A stretch of DNA of 41,115 bases from Planctomycetota bacterium. Its GTDB lineage: Bacteria > Planctomycetota > UBA1135 > UBA2386. Positions 18,532-24,958 of the stretch are shown here, in pieces. Position 1 is the first letter of the stretch. Each line of letters opens with the position of its first letter. Location: positions 1 to 41,115 of the forward strand of contig JAPYTD010000037.1 of the NCBI GenBank assembly GCA_029936315.1. The letters are read 5' to 3'. A program made the translations under genes and the position numbers. Below the pieces are notes generated by a model. That model was not told where the DNA came from, made no database searches, and saw nothing but the letters and a program-made list of their open reading frames with translations.

Positions 18532-20643
18532 GTGACGACCAGCAAGCCCGACAGATTGGCCGGGATCGTCGCAACCTACCGTGACGCATTCGGCGGCTTG
18601 CCGCGGCTGACATGGCTGCTATGCGTGGCGGCTTTCCTCAACCGGTGCGGCTCGATGGTCGTGCCATTCCTCGGCCTCTACGCCAAAGAACGGTTCGGCT
18701 ACTCCGCCGGCGACGCCGGCGACATGCTGGCGATGTATGGCCTAGGCGCGGTCACCGGTAGCTGGCTGGGCGGCTGGTTCACGGATCGCATCGGCCCGGT
18801 TCGCATCCAAATCGCGACGCTGATTGGCAGCGGTGTGTGGATGCTGTTCATGGCGCAGCAAATGCAGCCCGGTTGGTTCGAAGCCGCGATCTTCGTGCTG
18901 GCCGTACTCAATGAAGCATTCCGACCCGGCAGCATCACTGCAGTAGCGATCAGCTGCCCGCCCGAACTTCGACGCAAGGCGCTGTCGCTCAACCGTCTGA
19001 TGGTCAACCTCGGTTGGGCGATCGGGCCGACGATCGGCGGCTACCTCGTCATCTACAACTTCGACCTGATGTTCTACGTCGACGGCGGCACCTGCTTGCT
19101 CACCGCCGCGTTCCTGGCGTTCGGCCTCGGTGGCTTCCAAGCCCGACCAGAACCGAAACGCAAAGGTGAAGTCCGTGCTCGGCCACTGCGTGACAAGCAC
19201 TTTCTGTGGTTGATGCTGGCCAACCTGATCACGTTGATCGCGTTCCTGCAGTACTTCACGACCGGCTCGCGAGTCTTTGAAGACGACGGCTACAAACGCT
19301 CCTCCATCGGCTGGTTTCTCGCCGTCAACCCGATCTTGATCGTGATGTTCGAGATGGTTGTCGTGCACAAGCTGCGCAACCGACCCGCCCTGCCGATCGT
19401 CGCGCTTGGCTCGCTCGTCGTGGGCCTTGGCTACTTCGCCCTGCTCGCACCATTCGGCGCGATGGGCATCGTCATGGCAATGGCAATCGTCGCCGGTGGC
19501 GAACTACTGCAAATGCCGCTCTTGTCGGCGCACATCAATGACCGCGCCCCCGCCAACGCACGCGGCGCCTACAACGGCGCCAACGGCATGGTGTTCAGTT
19601 TGGCGCTGATCCTGGCGCCGGCGATCGGAGGCCGCGTCTACGAGCGGTTCGGTCAGGACACCTTGTGGATCGCTTGCGCTGTTCTGGGCGCCGTGGCCGC
19701 CGGCATGTTCTGGCTAGCGAGTCGGCCAAGGGGACCCTTCGGTCTCGGCATGTCTCACCGGAGAACACCAAGTCGCCTTGATTCCCTCGTAGACACTCAT
19801 CGGCCCGCGTGCCCTGGCAGAACCCGCAAGCCACTGCAATCCATGCCAGCCACGATTGCGGACGGCAGCACGGAACGCAGCCGCCGGCGACACCTACCCA
19901 GAATCGATCGCCGTGCGCAAACTCGTCAGCAGCACTCGAACCGCGCTAGATGGCGGACAAAACCAGGTCGCGTCCTCGTAGGGAGTGAACACGTCGCCCT
20001 TCAACTTGAACTGCAGAACGATCGCGCCAACGCGCAGGTCGTCGAAGTCCCAGAAGCGATCGTTAGAGATCACCAACGCGCCGTGATCCCGAGCATGCGA
20101 CAACACGTAGCCGTCAGCGGACTCCCCTCGCGGGCAAACGGCATAGCGCGCGCGACCCGTCGTCACATCGGCGCAGCGCGCACGCAACGTCGCCTGGTCC
20201 GGACGCTGGCAGCGCCTTGCCGTAGTGTGGTCCACGAACACATGCACCGGCAAGTCCTCGCACCAATCACGGCACCAAGCCTCGACCAGGTCCAGGCGTT
20301 GCATCGGCCGAAAGCGGCTGGAGGCAATCACATTGGCACCGTCGATCACGATGCCTCGCAGCGGCGGCGGGATCGGGTCAGGCTTGCGACGTTTGGGGCC
20401 GGCCATGGTCACTTGACAGTGCGTTGTGCACCTTGCCCCGCGCGGGCCCTCAGCGCCTGCAAAGGCATGGCGCGCACCGTGCGCCCCATCCCTGAAGTGG
20501 TTTCGGCAGCGCACAACGAGTCGAGAATCGCCTGTTCGGTTGCATCGGCGACGGCCACAAACAAGGGCGACAACGGCGTTCCCCGTAGGGGTAGTCGTTG
20601 GCGGGTCTCCGCACGACGGGCAGTTGAGAACGCAATCGCGTAG
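18532..20643 (+). CDS. MFS transporter whose frame runs on past the domain
   Basis: A GTG immediately after the preceding TAG starts a major facilitator protein. About 400 residues form the expected twelve helices, with the MFS loop 2-3 signature GSWLGGWFTDRIGPVRIQ, a central linker rich in Arg/Lys near residue 205, and a last helix ending AAGMFWLASRPRG near 19740. The frame then stays open for another 300 codons to 20643. That extension is Arg/His-rich, has no recognisable domain, and lies antisense to the RNase and peptidase genes, so I regard only about 18532-19740 as supported. A frameshift or lost stop near the true end is likely: one neighbouring frame stops near 19791, the other near 19780. 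Being the fifth gene of the exporter operon, it may export a related substrate. Confidence 0.75.
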   Translation: MTTSKPDRLAGIVATYRDAFGGLPRLTWLLCVAAFLNRCGSMVVPFLGLYAKERFGYSAGDAGDMLAMYGLGAVTGSWLGGWFTDRIGPVRIQIATLIGSGVWMLFMAQQMQPGWFEAAIFVLAVLNEAFRPGSITAVAISCPPELRRKALSLNRLMVNLGWAIGPTIGGYLVIYNFDLMFYVDGGTCLLTAAFLAFGLGGFQARPEPKRKGEVRARPLRDKHFLWLMLANLITLIAFLQYFTTGSRVFEDDGYKRSSIGWFLAVNPILIVMFEMVVVHKLRNRPALPIVALGSLVVGLGYFALLAPFGAMGIVMAMAIVAGGELLQMPLLSAHINDRAPANARGAYNGANGMVFSLALILAPAIGGRVYERFGQDTLWIACAVLGAVAAGMFWLASRPRGPFGLGMSHRRTPSRLDSLVDTHRPACPGRTRKPLQSMPATIADGSTERSRRRHLPRIDRRAQTRQQHSNRARWRTKPGRVLVGSEHVALQLELQNDRANAQVVEVPEAIVRDHQRAVIPSMRQHVAVSGLPSRANGIARATRRHIGAARTQRRLVRTLAAPCRSVVHEHMHRQVLAPITAPSLDQVQALHRPKAAGGNHIGTVDHDASQRRRDRVRLATFGAGHGHLTVRCAPCPARALSACKGMARTVRPIPEVVSAAHNESRIACSVASATATNKGDNGVPRRGSRWRVSARRAVENAIA
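19894..20406 (-). CDS. NYN-domain RNase of the Zc3h12a type
   Basis: A 170-residue protein with the PIN-like NYN fold of Zc3h12a (regnase) ribonucleases. The first strand holds RGIVIDGANVIASS with Asp22, and the second acidic cluster is SADGYVLSHARDHGALVISND followed by RFWDFDDLR, matching the conserved SND(x)F-D motif. It presumably cleaves RNA in the cytosol; the target is unknown. The ATG at 20406 lies 2 nt after the stop of the peptidase gene and the first residues (MAGPKRRKPDP) are basic and Pro-rich. The frame is open further upstream but inside the peptidase gene. No partner antitoxin gene is adjacent, so a toxin role is not indicated. Confidence 0.8.
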   Translation of the reverse strand: MAGPKRRKPDPIPPPLRGIVIDGANVIASSRFRPMQRLDLVEAWCRDWCEDLPVHVFVDHTTARRCQRPDQATLRARCADVTTGRARYAVCPRGESADGYVLSHARDHGALVISNDRFWDFDDLRVGAIVLQFKLKGDVFTPYEDATWFCPPSSAVRVLLTSLRTAIDSG

Positions 20644-21578
20644 TCGCCGCTGCCGTGCGAGAAGGACGCGCCGGTGCGCGCCATGCCGGCAAACGCGCGC
20701 GTGGCCAGACGCCGCAAGCCGGCATGATCCAGCGGCGCATCGGTCGCGATGATGATCATGCACGAGCCGTCGTGGTCCGCAGTCGCAATGCCAAACGACG
20801 CCATACCTGCGACGTGCGGATCTCCGGGCAGACCGCGCACGTTGAGCTGTCCGCCAAAGTTCGTAACTACCAAAACACCAACGGTGTAGTTGCCACTCCG
20901 GCGTGAGCTAGTGCCGATCCCTCCCTTCCAACCGAAGCATGTCGTTCCCGCACCTGCGCCGATTGAGCCGACCGGCACAACTCCGGTGCTAGCGGAAGCG
21001 ATCGCCGCAGCGACATGCTCAGGCCCGACGGCGCGTGCGCGGATGTCGGACAAGCCACCGTCATTGGTCTCGCCGACTACGACGTTGGCAGAACGTACCT
21101 TCTCGTTGCCCGGCAACTGGAGCAGCCAGTCCAACAGAGCATCCGCAACCCGATGCACGTTGAGCGTCGCCGTCAGCGCAATCGCACTCTCGAGTTCGCC
21201 GAGCTCTTGTAGTTGGGTCGCCCCCACCAACTTGCCGAAGCCGTTGTGTACTACCAATGCCGCTGGCAGCTTGGTGCGGAACGGGTTGCCCGCGTGTGGC
21301 AGCACAATCGTGACACCGGTGTTGAGGCGGCCGACTTCTCGTACCGTCGCGTGACCAACCGCCACCCCAACAACGTCCGTGATCGCATCGTTGGTGCCAC
21401 TCGGCAACGTACCGATGTGGATGCCGAGGTCACGAGCGCGGGCGCGAGCAGGAACGGTCAACAACTCGCCGTTCGCTGCCGGCAACGAGTCGTGCGACTC
21501 AGGCCCTGACTCAGGCCCTGACTCAGGCACCGTGCAAGCAGCCAACCCAACCAGCAACCAACCGAAACGACGCATCAT
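20409..21578 (-). CDS. DmpA-like (P1/S58) aminopeptidase, lipoprotein
   Basis: A 389-residue Ntn-type peptidase of the DmpA/BapA family, which self-cleaves to give an N-terminal nucleophile and removes N-terminal residues or acts on beta-peptides. The processing site is in FGWKGGIGTSSRR, cleavage expected between Gly/Thr and the catalytic Ser. DVVGVAVGHATV and TNDGGLSDIRARAV are other family stretches. The N-terminus is a lipoprotein signal, MMRRFGWLLVGLAACT, with a classic lipobox LAAC at Cys15, followed by a Pro-Glu-Ser-Gly repeat linker, so the enzyme is probably membrane-anchored on the periplasmic side. The frame is open to 22130 but the lipoprotein start at 21578 is clearly right. It forms a tight pair with the RNase gene and is divergent from the first selenoprotein gene. 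Confidence 0.88.
   Translation of the reverse strand: MMRRFGWLLVGLAACTVPESGPESGPESHDSLPAANGELLTVPARARARDLGIHIGTLPSGTNDAITDVVGVAVGHATVREVGRLNTGVTIVLPHAGNPFRTKLPAALVVHNGFGKLVGATQLQELGELESAIALTATLNVHRVADALLDWLLQLPGNEKVRSANVVVGETNDGGLSDIRARAVGPEHVAAAIASASTGVVPVGSIGAGAGTTCFGWKGGIGTSSRRSGNYTVGVLVVTNFGGQLNVRGLPGDPHVAGMASFGIATADHDGSCMIIIATDAPLDHAGLRRLATRAFAGMARTGASFSHGSGDYAIAFSTARRAETRQRLPLRGTPLSPLFVAVADATEQAILDSLCAAETTSGMGRTVRAMPLQALRARAGQGAQRTVK
21496..21531. repeat. Three 12-bp tandem units in a lipoprotein linker
   Basis: Two exact copies of GACTCAGGCCCT are followed by a third, GACTCAGGCACC. They encode the repeated Glu-Ser-Gly-Pro linker just after the lipobox cysteine of the DmpA-like protein. 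The unit is a multiple of three, so copy-number change would alter linker length without breaking the frame. Confidence 0.8.
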
Positions 21579-21604
21579 GAGCACATGGTGCAGCATATGA
21601 GCCG

Positions 21605-21637
21605 CCATCGCACGCCCAACTCGCAAGGTTGCGATGG
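21605..21637. promoter_or_regulatory. Inverted repeat in the divergent peptidase/selenoprotein gap
   Basis: CCATCGCA and TGCGATGG form a perfect 8-bp inverted repeat with a 17-base spacer, and GGTTGCGAT recurs as a direct repeat at 21628 and 21691. All lie within the 151-bp gap from which the DmpA-like and the SelU-like genes diverge. This could be a regulator-binding region; no family can be named and chance is possible. Confidence 0.3.
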
Positions 21638-21729
21638 TCAGGAACGGGCAACACGAAGAGTTCGGATCGACACGCGGATAAGCATACATCGGTTGCGATC
21701 CGCATCGTGTTTCATGCGAACATACCACT

Positions 21730-22257
21730 ATGGACATGATCCCCGAGGCAACTTGGAACCACCTCGTGATGTCGTCGCCCAACGGTGCACCCCACACCTT
21801 GGGCAAGGAACTTGGCGAGCAACCGACGTTGATGGTCTTCCTGCGCCATCTCGGCTGAATCTTCACTCGCGAGTGGTTGGCCGAACTCATCTCCGCGGCA
21901 AAGCAAGATGGCTTCCCCGAGACTCTGTTTGTGCACCGCGCCTCGGTCGAGGTCGCCGACAAGTTCTTTGCGAATCGCGCAGCCAATGCTCGCGTGATCA
22001 CCGACCCCGATGGAGCCTTGTTCGCAGCCTTCGGTCTGCGGCGCGGCACGCTTCTACAAGTAGTCGGTCCAGCCGTCTGGTGGCGCGGGCTGGTCGCCCT
22101 GTGCAAGGGCAACCTGGTCGGCAAACCCACAGGTAACGAAATGCAAATGCCTGGCGCGTTCCTCGTGCACGGTCGCCAAGTCCTGTGGCACCACCGCGCC
22201 CGCCACTCGGCCGATCACCCGAGACTTGCGGCCATGCTCGACACGCTCACCGCCTAA
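21730..22257 (+). CDS. Selenoprotein, AhpC-TSA_2/SelU-like peroxiredoxin-like protein (Sec43)
   Basis: A 175-residue thioredoxin-fold protein if the TGA at 21856-21858 is read as selenocysteine. Before it stands MVFLRHLG and after it IFTREWLAELI; the AhpC-TSA_2 family (Pfam PF13911, which includes eukaryotic SelU/PRXL2) has FLRHxGCxxCRE at this point, so the UGA replaces the catalytic Cys. The frame continues without interruption to conserved family parts: RASVEVADKFFA, VITDPDGALFAAFGL, EMQMPGAFLV and the C-terminal HSADHPRL. The usual second Cys of the CxxC is Thr, giving UxxT; only one Cys remains, in LVALCKGN. The ATG at 21730 lies at the expected family start, with no Shine-Dalgarno. Ordinary callers would report only the C-terminal ORF from 21877. 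Probable thiol-dependent peroxide or disulfide reductase. Confidence 0.85.
21871..21888 (+). promoter_or_regulatory. Candidate bacterial SECIS hairpin for Sec43
   Basis: GAGT pairs with ACTC; a two-G bulge and a short T-T/G-A extension close a GGCC apical loop. The loop starts 21 nt after the UGA and its first base is G, as in bacterial SECIS elements. It lies inside the coding region. Weaker than the other two hairpins in stem length; an overlapping palindrome at 21865-21876 offers an alternative fold. Confidence 0.5.
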
Positions 22258-22353
22258 GGGCCGGAAACATGCCGGAGTCGGCGCCAACCAACGCATCGGC
22301 GGCGTCGTATTGCAACAGTGGTTCCTCAGAAGCCTCGTTGCTGCGTCAACTCC

Positions 22354-22371
22354 GGTCGGGCACGCCCGACC
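22354..22371 (+). terminator. Strong hairpin after the SelU-like gene
   Basis: GGTCGGG, loop CACG, CCCGACC: a perfect 7-bp stem about 97 nt downstream of the first selenoprotein gene and 113 nt before the glutaredoxin-like gene. No U-tract follows, so it may be a terminator of the Rho-aided kind or an mRNA-stabilising end. Nothing else was recognised in the 227-bp gap. Confidence 0.4.
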
Positions 22372-22484
22372 AGCGAAACTAGACGCCGCGAAGGGCAACC
22401 GGGGTTTCGTGCCACCACGGTCCGGGTAGACTCGAAGACGGACAGGTTGTTCTCGTTTGGGCCAATGGTTGCTAAGCTCCCGAC

Positions 22485-22724
22485 ATGTCAGAACAGAAGA
22501 ACATCGTCGTCTACAGCGGCGCTGGTTGAGGCGCATGCACGCAGGTGAAGAATCATCTCACCGGCAAGAACCTCGAGTTCGAGGTTAAGGACATTCACTC
22601 GGACGAACGCGCCCAGGCCGACATGGTCGAAATGGGCATGATGTCGATTCCGGTCACGGTCATCGATGGCGGCACGCCAATCATCGGCGCGGACTTCAAG
22701 AAGATTGATGCGGCACTGGGCTAA
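22485..22724 (+). CDS. Selenoprotein, glutaredoxin-like (Sec15, UxxC)
   Basis: A 79-residue glutaredoxin/NrdH-size thioredoxin fold if the TGA at 22527-22529 is selenocysteine. The N-terminus reads IVVYSGAG, then Sec, then GACTQVKNHL, so the redox centre is U-G-A-C (Sec15, Cys18) at the position of the glutaredoxin CPYC. The rest has the family cis-proline SIPVTVIDGG and ends PIIGADFKKIDAALG, like glutaredoxins. It would reduce disulfides or peroxide-oxidised partners in the cytosol. No ORF caller that stops at UGA would see it. The gene overlaps the start of the next gene by 17 nt, so the two are translated together. No Shine-Dalgarno is visible. Confidence 0.87.
22541..22565 (+). promoter_or_regulatory. 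Candidate bacterial SECIS hairpin for Sec15
   Basis: GGTGA pairs perfectly with TCACC; a bulged A and a further GA/TC pair tighten the stem to an ATCA loop that starts 23 nt after the UGA. Below an A-G mismatch the stem continues with GC/GC. If only the outer five pairs form, the nine-base loop has G as second base, meeting the usual SECIS rule. Single-base bulges of this kind are typical. Confidence 0.6.
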
Positions 22725-23454
22725 CAGATTGCTAATAGCACTGGCAGCGGCCGCCTTCGTGACCGCCTGCCAGACGGGACCGATCGGGCTTCGCTCCTTC
22801 GGCAGCATGCGCGAAGTCATGCGCGAAGGTCATGACCAAGCCCGCGTCAGCCTGGCGCAGTTCGGAACCAAGGACACCATTGGCGTCGGCGCGCTGGCCA
22901 ACCTCTCCGGGGAGATCACGATCGTCGACGGGCAGGTATTGGTTGCGACGGTGCAGAACGGCGTGCCAACGGTGCGCGCCGCCACCGGCGGCGATTCCGC
23001 CACCCTGCTGCTCGCCGAGGATGTGCGTGACTGGCAGGACTTCCCGGTCGGCGCTTGTGCCAGCTACGAGCAACTAGAACAGCGCATCGCAAAGCTGCTA
23101 CGCGCTCACGGACACGACGTGCTCTCCCCCACACCAGTGCGTGTGCGCGGCACGGTCACCCGACTGCAAGTGCACGTGATCGCCGGCGCGTGCCCGATTG
23201 CGACACCGGCTGGGCCAAAGCCATGGCGCTATGACGGACCTGCCGACAACGTGCAGCTGATTGGTTTTTACGTCGAAGGTGCTGCCGGCAAGTGGACCCA
23301 CCACACCCACCAAAGCCACCTACACGCAGTCAGTGATCAGGCAATGGGACACCTCGATGGTGTTGTGCTGACGGATGCGATCGTGTCGTTGCCAGCTCGT
23401 GCCGGTGCGACCCGAGCCGCCAGCCCGGCTGACGGCGATCCGCGACCGCAGTAG
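22708..23454 (+). CDS. Alpha-acetolactate-decarboxylase-like lipoprotein
   Basis: 248 residues starting with a lipoprotein signal, RLLIALAAAAFVTAC, lipobox VTAC at Cys21. The rest follows the alpha-acetolactate decarboxylase (BudA/AlsD) fold: SLAQFGTKDTIGVGALANL and GEITIVDGQVL match the N-terminal family blocks, and QSHLHAVSDQAMGHLDGV matches the zinc-binding HLH...GH(V/L)L block. It may be a secreted metalloenzyme on a different substrate; cytosolic BudA makes acetoin, and no acetolactate synthase is nearby. The ATG at 22708 lies inside the end of the glutaredoxin-like gene, overlapping 17 nt, so the two are in one operon. The frame is open to 22666 but the signal peptide fixes the start. 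Confidence 0.75.
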   Translation: MRHWANRLLIALAAAAFVTACQTGPIGLRSFGSMREVMREGHDQARVSLAQFGTKDTIGVGALANLSGEITIVDGQVLVATVQNGVPTVRAATGGDSATLLLAEDVRDWQDFPVGACASYEQLEQRIAKLLRAHGHDVLSPTPVRVRGTVTRLQVHVIAGACPIATPAGPKPWRYDGPADNVQLIGFYVEGAAGKWTHHTHQSHLHAVSDQAMGHLDGVVLTDAIVSLPARAGATRAASPADGDPRPQ

Positions 23455-23461
23455 GACGAGG

Positions 23462-24802
23462 CTACTTGCCGCCAATCGTTGCCGAACAGTAGTTGCCAAC
23501 GGTGAGGCTGGCGGCGTTGACGCCGATGTCCAATGCTCCACATTGGCTGAAGAACTGCTGCGTCAGTAACGTCGGATCGTTCGGAATGTTGAGCACCCAC
23601 GTCGCAGTGCTCCCGGTCGCGAACACGACATCGATGATCAGCGGGTCGACCTGCAGCATGCACCCCGGCATGCCAATCGCCAGAAGCGAAGTGGGCAGCG
23701 GGCCAAGTGCAGAGCTGGTATCGCTGAGGCCGTTGATCATCAGCGCGATGCCGTTGCTCGGTAGCTGATTGATGGTGACGGTGAAGGCCTCACCGAGCCA
23801 AGGCCGAGTCTCCGACCCCAACACGGGTGGCAAGCCGTTGCTGCCGGGGCAACCAGGAGTACCCAGCACCGTGAACACCGCCGGCGAAACCGCCTCATAA
23901 CTCCATGTCTCCGGCAACGCCGAACTGCCAAACATGGTCACTTGCTCGCGCACCCAGTCGTAGGCCAGATAGGTGTCCAATCGTGGTGCGGGCGGGCTCG
24001 CACCAGTGCGGTCCAACCAGTTGCTGCCATCCCATTCCCACGTATCGCCTATCGTGGTGTTGCCAAACATGACGATGCGATCACGCAGCCGGTCCGAGAC
24101 CATCGAATGGTCGTAGCGAGCTGAGGGCACCGTAGTCGGTGTCAGCGACGTCCAGTCGGTGCCATCAAAGCTCCACGTGTCTGCGCCTTGAAAATACCCG
24201 CTGAACAAGATGACGTTGTCCGAGGTCGGATCCCACGCCATGTCACTGGCTCGGCGAGGCGAGGGACTGTTCGCCGTCGCGATCACGGTCCAATCGTTGC
24301 CGTCCCACTCCCACAGATCGTTGAGGTCGCTGCCATTGAAGCCGCCAAACAGCAACGTGGTGCCGCGAGTCGGATGGTAGATCATGCAATGCGACCGGCG
24401 CGCAGTCGGCGACGTCGTTGCGGGGATTACCTGGATCCAGTCGTTGCCATCCCACTCCCACGTATCCCCAAGCACGCCACCCGTTGCTGAGATGCCGCCA
24501 AACATCACCAGTCGACCACGGCTGAGGTCATAGACCATCGTTTGCGCGACCCGCGCCGGTGGCACCGTTGCCGGCGTAGCCTGGAACCAGTCCGCACCGT
24601 TCCAGATCCATGTATCTGACGACCGCACTCCTCCTACCACACCGCCAAACAACACCGTTGTGTCGGTGACGAGGTAGTATGCCATCGCATGCGCGGTGTA
24701 CGCCGGGGGCGCGTTCGGAGGTGTATGCAATGTCCAAGAGGTCTGGGCGACCAGCGTGGCACTGAAGGCGATCACCAAGCACGACGTGAGTTGCGGCGAC
24801 AT
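23462..24802 (-). CDS. Secreted kelch-repeat protein with C-terminal domain
   Basis: 446 residues with a signal peptide (MSPQLTSCLVIAFSATLVAQ). Six kelch-type blades of about 45-50 residues follow, each with an LFGG- or MFGG-like strand and a DTWEWDGNDW-like strand, forming a probable galactose-oxidase-type beta-propeller. The last 125 residues form a separate domain beginning FTVLGTPGCPGSNGLPP and ending NAASLTVGNYCSATIGG, with Cys near both ends. I have the impression that this domain recurs at the C-terminus of many secreted proteins in some Planctomycetota, where it could be a sorting or anchoring module; this is from memory. Binding partner unknown. It converges on the decarboxylase-like gene with a 7-bp gap. 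The frame extends to 24892 but the signal peptide fixes the start. Confidence 0.8.
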   Translation of the reverse strand: MSPQLTSCLVIAFSATLVAQTSWTLHTPPNAPPAYTAHAMAYYLVTDTTVLFGGVVGGVRSSDTWIWNGADWFQATPATVPPARVAQTMVYDLSRGRLVMFGGISATGGVLGDTWEWDGNDWIQVIPATTSPTARRSHCMIYHPTRGTTLLFGGFNGSDLNDLWEWDGNDWTVIATANSPSPRRASDMAWDPTSDNVILFSGYFQGADTWSFDGTDWTSLTPTTVPSARYDHSMVSDRLRDRIVMFGNTTIGDTWEWDGSNWLDRTGASPPAPRLDTYLAYDWVREQVTMFGSSALPETWSYEAVSPAVFTVLGTPGCPGSNGLPPVLGSETRPWLGEAFTVTINQLPSNGIALMINGLSDTSSALGPLPTSLLAIGMPGCMLQVDPLIIDVVFATGSTATWVLNIPNDPTLLTQQFFSQCGALDIGVNAASLTVGNYCSATIGGK

Positions 24803-24958
24803 GCTTGTATTGAACTCGTTCCATCGCGAACCAACAACCGCGGCGTACCGAACGGGCTCGACGGGGTAAAGCGCAACGCGATTCAGATCCACGAGTTATG
24901 CGCAGAGGCCCGAATGACCGGGACAGCTTGTCTGCGTATATGGCTGGTCAAATCCCAA

